Shown piece after piece: positions 45,546-55,084 of a stretch of 64,000 bases of DNA (positions are counted from its first letter, which is position 1; each line of letters starts with the position of its first letter). The stretch covers positions 1-64,000 of the forward strand of contig CALCCE010000306.1 in NCBI GenBank assembly GCA_937899835.1, given 5' to 3'. This stretch comes from an uncultured Flavobacteriales bacterium. Its GTDB lineage: Bacteria; Bacteroidota; Bacteroidia; Flavobacteriales_G; Salibacteraceae. Below the pieces are notes generated by a model. That model was not told where the DNA came from, did no database searches, and saw nothing but the letters and a program-made list of their open reading frames with translations. Both the position numbers and the translations under genes were made by a program.

Positions 45546-46097
45546 ATGGACATGAACGGACGCATCTACCTTCTGCTAATTCTGTTTTTTTATCTTTTAG
45601 CTGCGTTTCAACCGGCCAACGGAATTTGTAAAAAGTCTTCAAACTTTGTGCTTGAACAAACAGATACAGTGGATGTATGGGTTCATCAGGCGACTGGTAA
45701 GTGGAGGGTGTTACACATTTGGAAGGGAAGGATGGTCAAGCTCAAATTGAACTCAGGAAAACGTTTGAAGGGATTTTTTGTAGGTAAAGTAGGGGACATT
45801 ATTTTGGTAGAACACCAAGGTGAAATCATGCAATTAGGTCTAAATGAGTTGAGTGAGGTCAAGAAAGGAACTTTAGTCAAACAGCGCCCCAATCAGATCT
45901 TTGGTCCTTTAGAAGCTCTCGGTGTAAGTGGGATTTTTGGAGGTGTGCTCGTTGTGGGCGTTGAGTTTATCTTTTATTTCATAGCTGTTGTTCCCTATAC
46001 ATTCTCGATTTTTCTACCATTAGGTATTTTAAGTATTGTTCTTGGAGGCGTTTTCCTCTATCTACATCACAGAATTACACGTGGATTCAAGCAATAA
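45546..46097 (+). CDS. Membrane protein of unknown function, first of three tandem paralogues
   Basis: The 183-residue protein has a signal-like hydrophobic start (IYLLLILFFYLLAAFQ), then a small beta-rich domain (about 35-105) shared with the next two genes: a D-T-x-x-x-W motif (DTVDVWVHQATGKWR), a lysine-rich strand, and a G-K-x-G turn (FFVGKVGDIILVEHQG). Two hydrophobic helices close the protein (about 125-145 and 150-172). I do not recognise the family. Similarity to its two neighbours is plain in motif order and spacing though not high in identity, so the duplications are old or diverging quickly. Confidence 0.75.
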   Translation: MDMNGRIYLLLILFFYLLAAFQPANGICKKSSNFVLEQTDTVDVWVHQATGKWRVLHIWKGRMVKLKLNSGKRLKGFFVGKVGDIILVEHQGEIMQLGLNELSEVKKGTLVKQRPNQIFGPLEALGVSGIFGGVLVVGVEFIFYFIAVVPYTFSIFLPLGILSIVLGGVFLYLHHRITRGFKQ

Positions 46098-46157
46098 ATG
46101 AGCCGCAAGTCGTGAGCCAAAGATTAGGATCAACAGGATTCTTTCTAACATAAGACT

Positions 46158-46706
46158 ATGAACGTTTTTGTGAGCCGACATTTTCTATTTCTCTTGGCAC
46201 TATTCATAGGCTTGTTAGGTTTTTCCGAAACCGCAAAAGGTGTTGCGTTCTTGTCGCCATTGCCCATTCCCATCCAAACCGACACTTCTGATACCTGGGA
46301 GTATCGGGCTCCCGGAAAACGCAAACCGATCATAATCAACAAAGACACTTTGTTGAAGGTCCAAGCCTACAGCGGGGAGCAATGGGAGGGAAAGTTTGTT
46401 GGAAAAACCGGGAACTATATCCTCTTGGAAAAAGAGGGACAGATAGAGCGCATCCGAATTGCCGAACTACGTTTTGTAAAATTCGCGGTGCCGAAGAAAA
46501 AGAAATTCCGAAAAGTGGCCGAATTGCTTCAAACGATTGGTGGAATGTTTATCCTGACAGGAGGCCTCTTTTTGGTGTTGGCAATCATTTTCAGGTTTTC
46601 TCAAATACTGCTGCTGTTCTTCTTGTTACTTGGGCCAATGTTGGCAGTGATGGGTGCCTTAATCTACTACACTGGCAGCAGCATTCTGATCAACCTGCGA
46701 AAATAG
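46158..46706 (+). CDS. Membrane protein of unknown function, second of three tandem paralogues
   Basis: The 182-residue protein has the same plan as its neighbours: signal-like start (FLFLLALFIGLLGF), beta domain with DTSDTWEYRAPGKRKP and FVGKTGNYILLEKEGQ, then two hydrophobic helices (about 118-140 and 145-168). The stretch before the helices is very basic (FAVPKKKKFRK), consistent with a cytoplasmic or lipid-facing edge. It lies 60 bases after the first copy. No family is recognised. Confidence 0.75.
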   Translation: MNVFVSRHFLFLLALFIGLLGFSETAKGVAFLSPLPIPIQTDTSDTWEYRAPGKRKPIIINKDTLLKVQAYSGEQWEGKFVGKTGNYILLEKEGQIERIRIAELRFVKFAVPKKKKFRKVAELLQTIGGMFILTGGLFLVLAIIFRFSQILLLFFLLLGPMLAVMGALIYYTGSSILINLRK

Positions 46707-46940
46707 TGATGGGGCTGGAGGTGGCCGATCTCCATCAAACCCGGTCATTAATGCAACCTTGGAGGAAAAATCGGGTCTCTGTTTCATATAGAGTAAACCC
46801 TGAGTTAAAGGAGTTCGGTTTCAATATGGATAGAGAGCTGAATTACAAAGTTTCTGGGTGAAGCTCAAAGCGCAAAATCACCGGAGAAGGTAGTTGCAGT
46901 GTTGCTAAGTGCACCTTTCTGGTCGAAATTAACCCTCCTT

Positions 46941-47513
46941 ATGCAGTTTTTCTTCTCACCCATAAATAGATTGGCAAGTGTGGCAATAAGCGTCTTGTTC
47001 GCGATGCTGTTCATCCCACAGCAAGCCTGTAGCATTCACAAGCTACAACCAGATACTTTACTACAGCCTTCAGATACGACCGGAACCTGGGAATTTCGAA
47101 ATCCTGGAAAACGGAAAGTACTCAAAATTCCGTTTGGGAGGCGACTCCGCGTTGAGACTTACAGTGACGAGGTTTGGATTGGAGAATTGGTAGGCAAGGA
47201 GGGAGGCCATGTTTTTATAAGCGAAGATGGAACCCAAAAGCGGGTCTTGATTTCTGATATCCGTAAAGTGGAAGTAGAAGTGGTTGATGCTACCAGCAGT
47301 CGCATGTTTGCCCAGTTGGTGCAAGTCATAGGCGGGACGATGATTTTTACTGGCTTGGGAGTTGTTGGTGTGGCAGCATTGTTTAGCTTTTTAAGTGGTC
47401 CGATCATTACCCTCACTTTTTTCACAGGAGTAGGTTTGATTGGGGCAGGAGCAATTTCCATCCTTTCGGGATGGCAGCTGATGAAAAACAAGAAAAGGTT
47501 TGAGCGGGACTGA
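46941..47513 (+). CDS. Membrane protein of unknown function, third of three tandem paralogues
   Basis: From the ATG at 46941 it has 190 residues. Shared elements with the two preceding genes: DTTGTWEFRNPGKRKV, then ELVGKEGGHVFISEDG, an I-R-K-V-E strand, and two closing helices (about 118-140, 145-168). The motif D-T-x3-W...P-G-K-R-K is closest to the second copy. The 234-base spacer before it holds no other gene and may be the remains of a fourth copy or just leader sequence. Confidence 0.75.
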   Translation: MQFFFSPINRLASVAISVLFAMLFIPQQACSIHKLQPDTLLQPSDTTGTWEFRNPGKRKVLKIPFGRRLRVETYSDEVWIGELVGKEGGHVFISEDGTQKRVLISDIRKVEVEVVDATSSRMFAQLVQVIGGTMIFTGLGVVGVAALFSFLSGPIITLTFFTGVGLIGAGAISILSGWQLMKNKKRFERD

Positions 47514-47675
47514 GCCTTTCTCCCCTGCGTTTGATTTCCAATTATTGGTTTTTCGAGTACTCGCTGGCGCACCCTGATTTATGGTTGTTCAAGGCAGAGT
47601 AAGTATGTTAGTGGTGGCGATGGCATAAGAATTCAGTGCCAAAGTTTCACCAAGCGCCTAACACATTTATCAACT

Positions 47676-47957
47676 ATGAAAGCCATTTGGAAAGATCAAG
47701 TTATTGCCGAAAGTGACGATACATTGCAGTTGGAAGGTAATCATTACTTCCCCAAAGATTCCATCCGTTCCGACTTTTTCCAAAGCAGTGAAACCCACAC
47801 CTTGTGCCCATGGAAAGGTACAGCAAGCTATTACAGCGTTGTTATAAACGATGCAGTGAACCGGGATGCTGCCTGGTTTTATCCCGACCCTAAACCTGCT
47901 GCCAGGGAAATCAAAGACCATGTTGCTTTTTGGCGCGGGGTTACCATTACCGAATAA
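47676..47957 (+). CDS. DUF427 family protein
   Basis: This compact beta-rich protein of 93 residues matches DUF427 almost end to end: KAIWKDQVIAESDDT, GNHYFPKDSIR, and the core THTLCPWKGTASYYSV with a conserved Cys-Pro-x-Lys-Gly, then AAWFYPDPKPAA and IKDHVAFW. The family is broadly spread and functionally unassigned. It stands alone between the tandem paralogues and the efflux operon. Confidence 0.92.
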   Translation: MKAIWKDQVIAESDDTLQLEGNHYFPKDSIRSDFFQSSETHTLCPWKGTASYYSVVINDAVNRDAAWFYPDPKPAAREIKDHVAFWRGVTITE

Positions 47958-48056
47958 TATTTTAGAGTAATTCGGGCCGTTGGTCCATGAATTTCCCGCC
48001 AAGGTAGATTAACCCCATGGTTGATTTTGCTGTGTGGGAGAACTTCATGACTTTTG

Positions 48057-48081
48057 CATTAGTTGACAGTGTCAACTAATG
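48057..48081. promoter_or_regulatory. Perfect 25-bp palindrome, probable MarR operator
   Basis: CATTAGTTGACA, a central G at 48069, then TGTCAACTAATG: both arms match at all 12 positions. It ends two bases before the marR start ATG at 48084, so a bound dimer would cover the start region and block expression of marR and the efflux genes behind it. Confidence 0.85.
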
Positions 48082-48083
48082 TT

Positions 48084-48551
48084 ATGAATTTGAAATTTCC
48101 AGAACGTCTAAACAATTCACTCGGTTATTTACTGAATCGGGCAGGCAAGGCGATGGGCGGAAAACTCAACCGCAATTTTAAAGCCGCCGGCTTTGAGGTG
48201 AACCTGGAACACTGGGTAGTATTTGCCAAACTTTGGCGAGAAGATGGGCAAAACCAGCAAGAGTTGGGGCTGCAGTGCATGAAAGACAAAGCAACCATGA
48301 CGCGGCTGATCGACCACATGGAAAAACAGGGTTGGCTGGCAAGAACTCCTGATCCAGAAGACCGAAGAAGCCGCTTGATTCATACCACCAAGCAGGGCAC
48401 CGCCCTACGCGAGCAGTTGTTGCCCGTAGTATTTCGAACGCTGGACGAGGCGGCTACAGGCATTTCTGCTGATGAATTGGAAATCTGTAAACGGGTATTG
48501 GCACAGCTACACCAGAATCTCTGCCAGGAGCCACAATGTGACCCCTCTTGA
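48084..48551 (+). CDS. MarR-family transcriptional regulator
   Basis: The 155-residue protein is a winged-helix dimeric repressor. The start ATG at 48084 is chosen because a TTG at 48063 would lie inside the operator palindrome. The DNA-binding part (about 40-100) includes QQELGLQCMKDKATMTRLIDHMEKQGWL with the recognition helix, then the wing DPEDRRSRLIHTT. Family members release DNA on binding phenolic or drug-like ligands. It leads a run of six genes in one direction ending in an RND efflux set, so it is probably their local repressor and represses itself. Confidence 0.93.
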   Translation: MNLKFPERLNNSLGYLLNRAGKAMGGKLNRNFKAAGFEVNLEHWVVFAKLWREDGQNQQELGLQCMKDKATMTRLIDHMEKQGWLARTPDPEDRRSRLIHTTKQGTALREQLLPVVFRTLDEAATGISADELEICKRVLAQLHQNLCQEPQCDPS

Positions 48552-48565
48552 AATAAGCCACTGCA

Positions 48566-49519
48566 ATGGATAGAAAAACATTTTTGAAGACCCTCACCGG
48601 AACTGCTTTTGGTTCGGGTATGAGCACTTCTGCACAAGGGCAGATGGCCACCAGCGACCTGCGGCAAGTAGACCGGCTGTTAAAGGCAAAACAAGTGCAG
48701 GTAGCACCCGGTTTTTTCATTCGCCGGGCACTACCGCTCCGTGGGCTCAACATGGTTGATCCGTTTTTGTTGCTGGATCACATGGGGCCCAAAGAGATTG
48801 GGCCCGATGAAGGAGCATTCGTGCCCCCACACCCACACCGGGGTTTTGAGCCGGTTACCTTCATTTTTGAAGGCTCTGCTGAACACAAAGATTCGATGGG
48901 AAACCATGGAAAGGTCCATTCGGGCGGAGTACAATGGATGACTGCTGGAAAGGGGGTGATCCATTCCGAGCGCATCGATCGGGAAGCGGAAGAGGGCCGT
49001 GGCAAAATGCACGGTGTTCAGCTGTGGATCAATTTGCCCAAAAAAGACAAAATGATGGAGCCGGCTTATCAAAACATTCCCGCGGAGAAAATTCCCGAGG
49101 TGGCTTTTGACGGAGGCAAAGCCAAAGTTCGCGTGGTGGCCGGTTCTGTATTTGATGCCAAAGGACCTGCCAAAACATTTACCCCGATCAATGCTTTTCA
49201 CGTGGTACTGAAGGCCAAAGGACAGGTCGATATTCCCTTTCCTGAAGACCACAACGTTTGTGTTTATGGCCTCGATGGCGTGGTTACGCTCAGTGGAGAT
49301 CAACGGGTAGAAGGTGGAGAACTGGCGGTGATGGCGAATGGAAAAGGATTGAGGTTAGGCCACGTGGAAGGAGCTACCGCTCAGGTACTTTTATTGAGTG
49401 GTGAGCCCATCAAAGAGCCGGTGGTCAGCCATGGCCCCTTTGTGATGAACTCCATGACGGAGATTCAACAAGCTTTTGAAGATTATTCCAACGGAAAAAT
49501 GGGGCAACTTGAAGAGTAA
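48566..49519 (+). CDS. Pirin-family protein
   Basis: The 317-residue bicupin begins with a short hydrophobic, possibly exported start (LKTLTGTAFGSGMSTSAQG). The first cupin holds the metal-binding set HPHRGFE (about 90), a following His in NHGKVHSGGVQWM, and a Glu in GVIHSE. Pirins with this site act as quercetinase-like dioxygenases or redox sensors; which applies here is unknown. It begins 14 bases after marR and overlaps the MFS gene by 44 bases. Phenolic substrates would fit both a MarR switch and an efflux pump, but that is inference. Confidence 0.92.
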   Translation: MDRKTFLKTLTGTAFGSGMSTSAQGQMATSDLRQVDRLLKAKQVQVAPGFFIRRALPLRGLNMVDPFLLLDHMGPKEIGPDEGAFVPPHPHRGFEPVTFIFEGSAEHKDSMGNHGKVHSGGVQWMTAGKGVIHSERIDREAEEGRGKMHGVQLWINLPKKDKMMEPAYQNIPAEKIPEVAFDGGKAKVRVVAGSVFDAKGPAKTFTPINAFHVVLKAKGQVDIPFPEDHNVCVYGLDGVVTLSGDQRVEGGELAVMANGKGLRLGHVEGATAQVLLLSGEPIKEPVVSHGPFVMNSMTEIQQAFEDYSNGKMGQLEE

Positions 49520-50774
49520 TAAGCTGTTGCGCGAAGAGCGCATTATTCTTTATTTGTTGGCGGCCATGCAGTTCATCCACATCGTGGATTTCATGATCAT
49601 CATGCCACTCGGGGAAACGCTCACGCGTACCTTTGACATTACCATTCAGCAATTTAGTTTGCTGGTAGCGGCCTATTCATTGGGGGCCGGCATCTGTAGT
49701 TTGGTAGGTGCCTTTTACATCGATCGGTTTGACCGCAAGCCGGTGCTTTTGTTCCTGTTTTTTGGCTTTCTCCTGGGCACCTTGTTTTGTGGATTGAGCC
49801 CAACCTATGAAATACTGCTGACCTCCCGCATCCTCACCGGAGCATTCGGTGGGGTGCTGGCCGGACTCTTGTTGTCTGTTTTGGGAGATGTAGTACCCAA
49901 TGAACGCCGTGGCAAGGCCATGGGCGTTTTAATGGCTGCCTTTTCATTGGCGGCCATTCTTGGCGTACCCTTAGGGCTTTACCTCAGTGCACAGTTCAAC
50001 TGGCACACGCCCTTTTTTGGTTTGGCTGGCTTGGGCGTTGTCATTCTTGTTGGCGTCTGGCGGTTTATCCCTTCTCTACGGGGGCACCTGGAACAAGGTC
50101 AGTTGCGCGAGTCTCCGCTGCAAATTATTGGTAACGTGCTGCGCAGTGCCAATCAAAAGCGGGCTTCGATTTTCTACATGTTGCTGATTTTCGGTCAGTT
50201 GTTAATGATCCCTTTCATTGCTCCCTTCATGGAGATCAACGTAGGTTTCAGCAAACACCAGGTGTTGTTGGTGTACACCGTTGGTGGAATGGCTACTTTC
50301 TTTTCTGCTCCACTCATTGGCCATTTGGTAGACCGGTTTGGACGCGCCAAAATCTTTACCATTTTGGTTTTTTGCTCCCTGGTACCCATGCTTTGGGTGC
50401 CCAATCTCGGACCTGAAGTCGTAATGGGCTACATGGCTACCACCTTGGTGTTTGTCTTTTTCAGCGGTCGTATGATCCCCGCTACCACCATGATGACTTC
50501 TGCCGTAGACCAGCAACACCGCGGCAGTTTTATGGGCATCAGCACTTCGATGCGGGAGCTCACCATGGGCCTCGCTTCCTTCACCGGTGGGTTGATCATT
50601 GTGGAGAACACCGAAGGCCTGCTTCAAAACTACCATTACGCCGGTTTCATTGCAGTAGCCATTAGCCTGATTGCCATTCCCATTGGCCGAAGGCTCCGCA
50701 TTATGGACGAAGCACCACCGGCGAAAAACCTCGAATCGAAAATTTCTGAGCCTCAGGCAAATCCGGTAAAATAA
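49476..50774 (+). CDS. Major facilitator superfamily transporter
   Basis: This inner-membrane protein of 432 residues has 12 predicted helices. The first helix reads LYLLAAMQFIHIVDFMIIMPLG, and the loop between helices 2 and 3 has DRFDRKPVLL, the usual MFS motif A (D-R-x-G-R-R/K). Proton-driven drug or metabolite export is typical of this branch. The ATG at 49476 overlaps the pirin gene by 44 bases; a TTG at 49509 would shorten the overlap to 11. It lies 3 bases before the RND adaptor gene, so the operon encodes two separate exporters. Confidence 0.9.
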   Translation: MKIIPTEKWGNLKSNKLLREERIILYLLAAMQFIHIVDFMIIMPLGETLTRTFDITIQQFSLLVAAYSLGAGICSLVGAFYIDRFDRKPVLLFLFFGFLLGTLFCGLSPTYEILLTSRILTGAFGGVLAGLLLSVLGDVVPNERRGKAMGVLMAAFSLAAILGVPLGLYLSAQFNWHTPFFGLAGLGVVILVGVWRFIPSLRGHLEQGQLRESPLQIIGNVLRSANQKRASIFYMLLIFGQLLMIPFIAPFMEINVGFSKHQVLLVYTVGGMATFFSAPLIGHLVDRFGRAKIFTILVFCSLVPMLWVPNLGPEVVMGYMATTLVFVFFSGRMIPATTMMTSAVDQQHRGSFMGISTSMRELTMGLASFTGGLIIVENTEGLLQNYHYAGFIAVAISLIAIPIGRRLRIMDEAPPAKNLESKISEPQANPVK

Positions 50775-50777
50775 ACC

Positions 50778-51935
50778 ATGGAAAGAAAATTAATATTTGT
50801 GGCACTTGGCGTACTGATCGTTGGTGCTGGGTCGCTTCTGATGTGGTGGATGATGAATTCTGCCGAACCGGCCGATAAAAGCAAAACCAAACCCGTGAAA
50901 AAGGTGCTGGTACAAAAAGCGGTACCCACCGCCATCAACCTCACCATCGACCTTACTGGCCGCTTGCTGGCGCGTGAGAAAATCGAAGTTTTTTCGGAAG
51001 TCACCGGAAAAATGCTGGAAACCGGAAAGCCTTTCAAAGAAGGGGTAGTCTTTAGCAAAGGAGAGGCACTGTTGCAGCTGGACAATCGGGAATCGAAATT
51101 GGCTTTGGTGTCGGAGCGCAGCAATTTCCTCAACCTGCTCACACAAGTGCTGCCCGACCTGAAACTGGATTTCCCCTATCGGTTTGGCGTTTGGGAAACC
51201 TTTGCCGCACGCATCGACCCGATGCAAGCTCTACCGGAATTGCCGGAGGTGAAGGAATTGAAAGAACGAAATTTCCTGTCCGGTAGAAATTTGTTTAGTC
51301 GCTACTATACCATTAAAAGTCAGGAAGTCCGTTTGGCAAAGTTTACGCTAACGGCTCCATTTGGTGGGGTGGTCAGCCTTTCACAGGTGAATCCAGGGAC
51401 CTTGGTTCGATCGGGGCAAAAGCTGGGCGAATACATTAACCCCGGTGACTTTGAGCTGGAAGCTGCGATCAATGTGAATGAAGCGGCCTTTGTGAAGCCG
51501 GGCGATACGGTAGCCCTCACTTCTGCCGACCTTGCAGGCCAATGGACTGGCCAGGTGATACGGATTGGTAAAAGCATTGACCCTGCTACCCAAACACTGA
51601 AGATTTTTGTGGGGGTGCAGGACGAAAGCTTGAAGGAAGGCCTCTACCTCAACGCCGTGGTGCAAGTAGGCCAGGCAGAACAGGCCATTGACCTGCCACG
51701 CAACCTGCTTACCGAAGATCAACAGCTTTTTGTAGTAGACGATACGCTGTTGGCGTTGCAACCGGTGGAGGTGGTTCATTTCTACAAAGACCGTATGGTG
51801 GTGCGCGGAGTACGGAGCGGCACCGTTCTGCTTAACGAATTGATTTCGGGTGCTTATCATGGAATGAGGGTTCAATCTCCTTTCAGCTCCGAAGCGCCTA
51901 AAAGTTCGAAACCGGCAAGCAAGAAGGAGGGGTAA
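50778..51935 (+). CDS. RND efflux pump periplasmic adaptor (membrane fusion protein)
   Basis: The 385-residue protein has an N-terminal membrane anchor (LIFVALGVLIVGAGSLLMWW), then the HlyD-type plan: a beta-barrel/lipoyl half (GRLLAREKIEVFSEVTGKM), a short helical hairpin (about 110-170), the second lipoyl half (LTAPFGGVVSLSQVNPGTLVRSG), and a C-terminal barrel. It bridges the pump in the inner membrane to the TolC-type channel. It is 2 bases upstream of the pump gene, and all three parts are present in order. Confidence 0.93.
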   Translation: MERKLIFVALGVLIVGAGSLLMWWMMNSAEPADKSKTKPVKKVLVQKAVPTAINLTIDLTGRLLAREKIEVFSEVTGKMLETGKPFKEGVVFSKGEALLQLDNRESKLALVSERSNFLNLLTQVLPDLKLDFPYRFGVWETFAARIDPMQALPELPEVKELKERNFLSGRNLFSRYYTIKSQEVRLAKFTLTAPFGGVVSLSQVNPGTLVRSGQKLGEYINPGDFELEAAINVNEAAFVKPGDTVALTSADLAGQWTGQVIRIGKSIDPATQTLKIFVGVQDESLKEGLYLNAVVQVGQAEQAIDLPRNLLTEDQQLFVVDDTLLALQPVEVVHFYKDRMVVRGVRSGTVLLNELISGAYHGMRVQSPFSSEAPKSSKPASKKEG

Positions 51936-51937
51936 GT

Positions 51938-54900
51938 ATGCGGTCGATCATTCGCTATTTTATTCAATATCCGGTAGCAGGAAACACCCTCATGCTACTC
52001 ATCATTGCCTTCGGGTTTTTCGGATATCAATCGTTGTTTTCCACCTTTTTTCCCGAAAATGAAAGCCGAACTATTTCGATTCAGGCGGTTTATGAAGGTG
52101 CTTCACCCGAAGAGGTAGAGGAAGGGGTAGTAGTGAAGATTGAAGACAACCTGAAAGGTTTGACCGGGATAGAAAAAGTTACTTCTGTTTCGAAAGAAAA
52201 CCTGGGGAGTATCACCGTAGAGGTAGAGAAAGGCTACGATACCGATCTGGTGGTACAAGATGTAAAAAACGCAGTAGACCGCATCAGTTCTTTTCCCGAC
52301 GAGTTGGAACCGCCCGTGGTGTACAAACGGGAGAACCTCAATCAGGTCATCACTTTTGCCCTGAGTGGAGAGGTAAGTTTACGCGAACTGAAAACCGTAG
52401 CCCGACAAGTCGAAAATGAGCTTCGATTAAAGCCAGGCTTAAGCAAAGTGAGCCTTTCCGGTTTTCCGGATGAAGAAATTCAAATTGCTTTTCGGGAAGA
52501 GGCGCTGCGTGCCTTTGGGTTGACCTTTGAAGCAGTAGCCTCCAAAGTTAACCGAAACAACCTTGAGGTTACGGGAGGCACGCTAAAAGGTGCTGGTGAA
52601 GAATTGCTATTGCGCGCCAAGTCGAAGAATTACTTTGCCGAAGACCTAATGGACCTGGTGGTGAAGGCAACACCCGACGGCCGAATCGTTCGCTTGGGCG
52701 ATGTGGCTGATGTACGCGATGCTTGGGCGGATGACCCCAACCGCAGTTACATGAACAACCGGCCTTCGGTGATTGTGGAGGTGAAAAACACCATTCGAGA
52801 GGACTTACTCACCATTGCAGAGGAAGTGCGGCAATACATCGATGAGTTCAACGCCAAAGAGGGCCCGGTAGAGGCGACCGTAGTGAGAGATGGTTCCATC
52901 ATTTTATCGCAACGCATCGACTTACTGACCAACAATGGCCTCATCGGCTTTGCATTGGTACTGATTTTCCTCACGTTATTTCTCAACCTGCGGCTATCCT
53001 TTTGGGTCGCAATCAGCATCCCGATTTCTTTCATGGGCATGTTTTTGCTGGCGGCTTTTTGGGGCCTCACCATCAACGTCATGTCCTTATTTGGAATGAT
53101 CATAGTGATTGGCATTCTGGTGGACGATGGCATTGTGATCGGCGAGAGCATCTACAGTGAATACGAAAAAGGAAAACCTGCTCTACAAGCTGCTGTAGAT
53201 GGTACCATGTCCGTTTTTCCGGCGGTAGTGGCTGCGGTGCTTACCACTGTGGTGGCGTTTTCTACATTTTTCTTTATCGACGGCCGTTTGGGTGATTTTG
53301 CTCCCGATCTGGCTTTTGTCGTGGTGGCTACCTTGTTGTTTAGCCTGATCGAAGGTGCTTTCATTCTGCCTGCACACGTTGCACACAGCAAGGCTTTGGC
53401 TACTAAAAAAGTGAAGCGGAATCGCCTTGAAACTACCATGAATAAAGTCATGGTAGGCATGCGCGAACGCTTGTATGCACCGGTATTGCGGTTTTCACTC
53501 CGGCATCCGGTTTTTGCCTTGTCCATTCCGATTGCTCTGTTTTTAATCACCATTGGCGGGATGAGCAACGGTACCATTCGTTCCACCTTTTTCCCGGTCA
53601 TCGAACGGGACAACATCACCATTAACCTCGAAATGATTGCCGGCACGCGCGATCACCTCACCGAAGCTACTTTGGATCGCATGAGTAAAGTGGTATGGGA
53701 GGTAAATGAGGAGCTCAAAAAGGACCGGGAAGACGGGTTGGATGTAGTGCTCAACGTGGAAAAGAAAATCGGGCCGGGGACCAATGTGGGCAAGTTGGAA
53801 GTGAACATGATCGACACCGAAACTCGCAACATGAAGGCCCTGAATATTGCCCAAATCATCAGAAAGAAAATCGGACAGGTAGATGGGGCTGAACTGATGA
53901 CGGTTGGAACACTTTCTCCTTTTGGTAAAGAGATTTCCGTTTCGATCCAGAGTTACGACATTCCAGCCTTGGAGAAAGCCTCTGAAGCCTTGAAGGTGGC
54001 CATGCAATCGATGACGGACCTTGCGGATGTAACCGACAACAACAAAGAAGGAATTCGTGAAATCAAGATCTCTTTGAAAGAAAAAGCCTATTTGCTGGGC
54101 CTGGACCTGCAAAGTGTGATGGGGCAGGTGCGCAGCGGTTTTTTCGGGCGTGAAGCCCAACGCTTGCAACGCGGCATCGACGAAGTAAAGGTTTGGGTAC
54201 GCTACGATGAAGCGAGCCGATCGTCGTTGAAGCAAATGGAAGACATGCGCATTCGATTGGCCAACGGTTCGGAGATTCCGCTTCGGGAAATTGCCAATTA
54301 TGAAATTGAGCGCGGCCTGCTGGCCATCAATCACCTGGAGGGAAAGCGCGAAATTCGGATTGAAGCCAATGTGGCAAACGAAGAGGTATCGGCCTCCAAA
54401 ATGACAGCTCTGGTGCGCGACAGCGTGTTGCCGGAAATATTTGTGCAATATCCGGGAGTTTCGGCCACTTTCCAGGGCCAGTCCGAGCAATCTCAAAAAA
54501 CCGCCACCTCCGTGGCCAAGGTAGGGCCAGTAATCTTACTCTTGATGTTGGGCATCATCGTATTCACTTTCCGATCTTTCAGCCAGTCGTTGCTGGTATT
54601 GCTCATTGTGCCACTGGGGTTCATTGGCGTAGGCTGGGGCCATTGGATTCACAATGCCTCGGTGAGCCTGCTCTCCTTTTTTGGTGTCATTGCTTTGGTG
54701 GGAATTATGGTCAACGACAGTCTGGTATTGGTCAGCGCCTATAACCAATTGCTCAAACAGGGAAAAACGGTGCAAGCCGCTATTTACGAGGCTGGAATAT
54801 CGCGCTTCCGGCCAATCATTCTTACTTCCCTAACAACCATTGCTGGTTTGGCTCCCTTGATTTTAGAAAAGAGTTTCCAGGCGCAATTTCTGGTGCCAAT

Positions 54901-55084
54901 GGCAATTGCTATTGCCTACGGCCTGGTGATCGCGACTTTCACCACCCTTATTGTTCTGCCAGTAGGACTGGTTTCCATCAACTTTTTGCGGCACGGCTTT
55001 ACCAACTTGTGGACAGGCAAAATTGCCACTCCTGAAAGTGTAGAACCCGCTGTAAAAGAAACCCGGATTAGCCATGATGCATAG
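51938..55084 (+). CDS. RND-family efflux pump
   Basis: This inner-membrane transporter of 1048 residues has 12 helices in two halves with two large periplasmic loops. The proton-relay acidic pair is present in the fourth helix (GILVDDGIVIGES, about residue 395). The N-terminal SIQAVYEGASPEEVEEGVV and the second-half VALVGIMVNDSLVLVSAYN are family hallmarks. It belongs to the AcrB/MexB (HAE) side by length and motifs rather than to heavy-metal pumps, whose helix-4 signature differs. Proton-driven export of hydrophobic compounds is expected. Its stop overlaps the TolC gene by 11 bases. Confidence 0.93.
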   Translation: MRSIIRYFIQYPVAGNTLMLLIIAFGFFGYQSLFSTFFPENESRTISIQAVYEGASPEEVEEGVVVKIEDNLKGLTGIEKVTSVSKENLGSITVEVEKGYDTDLVVQDVKNAVDRISSFPDELEPPVVYKRENLNQVITFALSGEVSLRELKTVARQVENELRLKPGLSKVSLSGFPDEEIQIAFREEALRAFGLTFEAVASKVNRNNLEVTGGTLKGAGEELLLRAKSKNYFAEDLMDLVVKATPDGRIVRLGDVADVRDAWADDPNRSYMNNRPSVIVEVKNTIREDLLTIAEEVRQYIDEFNAKEGPVEATVVRDGSIILSQRIDLLTNNGLIGFALVLIFLTLFLNLRLSFWVAISIPISFMGMFLLAAFWGLTINVMSLFGMIIVIGILVDDGIVIGESIYSEYEKGKPALQAAVDGTMSVFPAVVAAVLTTVVAFSTFFFIDGRLGDFAPDLAFVVVATLLFSLIEGAFILPAHVAHSKALATKKVKRNRLETTMNKVMVGMRERLYAPVLRFSLRHPVFALSIPIALFLITIGGMSNGTIRSTFFPVIERDNITINLEMIAGTRDHLTEATLDRMSKVVWEVNEELKKDREDGLDVVLNVEKKIGPGTNVGKLEVNMIDTETRNMKALNIAQIIRKKIGQVDGAELMTVGTLSPFGKEISVSIQSYDIPALEKASEALKVAMQSMTDLADVTDNNKEGIREIKISLKEKAYLLGLDLQSVMGQVRSGFFGREAQRLQRGIDEVKVWVRYDEASRSSLKQMEDMRIRLANGSEIPLREIANYEIERGLLAINHLEGKREIRIEANVANEEVSASKMTALVRDSVLPEIFVQYPGVSATFQGQSEQSQKTATSVAKVGPVILLLMLGIIVFTFRSFSQSLLVLLIVPLGFIGVGWGHWIHNASVSLLSFFGVIALVGIMVNDSLVLVSAYNQLLKQGKTVQAAIYEAGISRFRPIILTSLTTIAGLAPLILEKSFQAQFLVPMAIAIAYGLVIATFTTLIVLPVGLVSINFLRHGFTNLWTGKIATPESVEPAVKETRISHDA

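Noticed and set aside
46707-46940. A fourth paralogue between the second and third tandem copies
   Set aside because: No D-T-x3-W or G-K-x-G motif can be found in any frame; treated as plain spacer.
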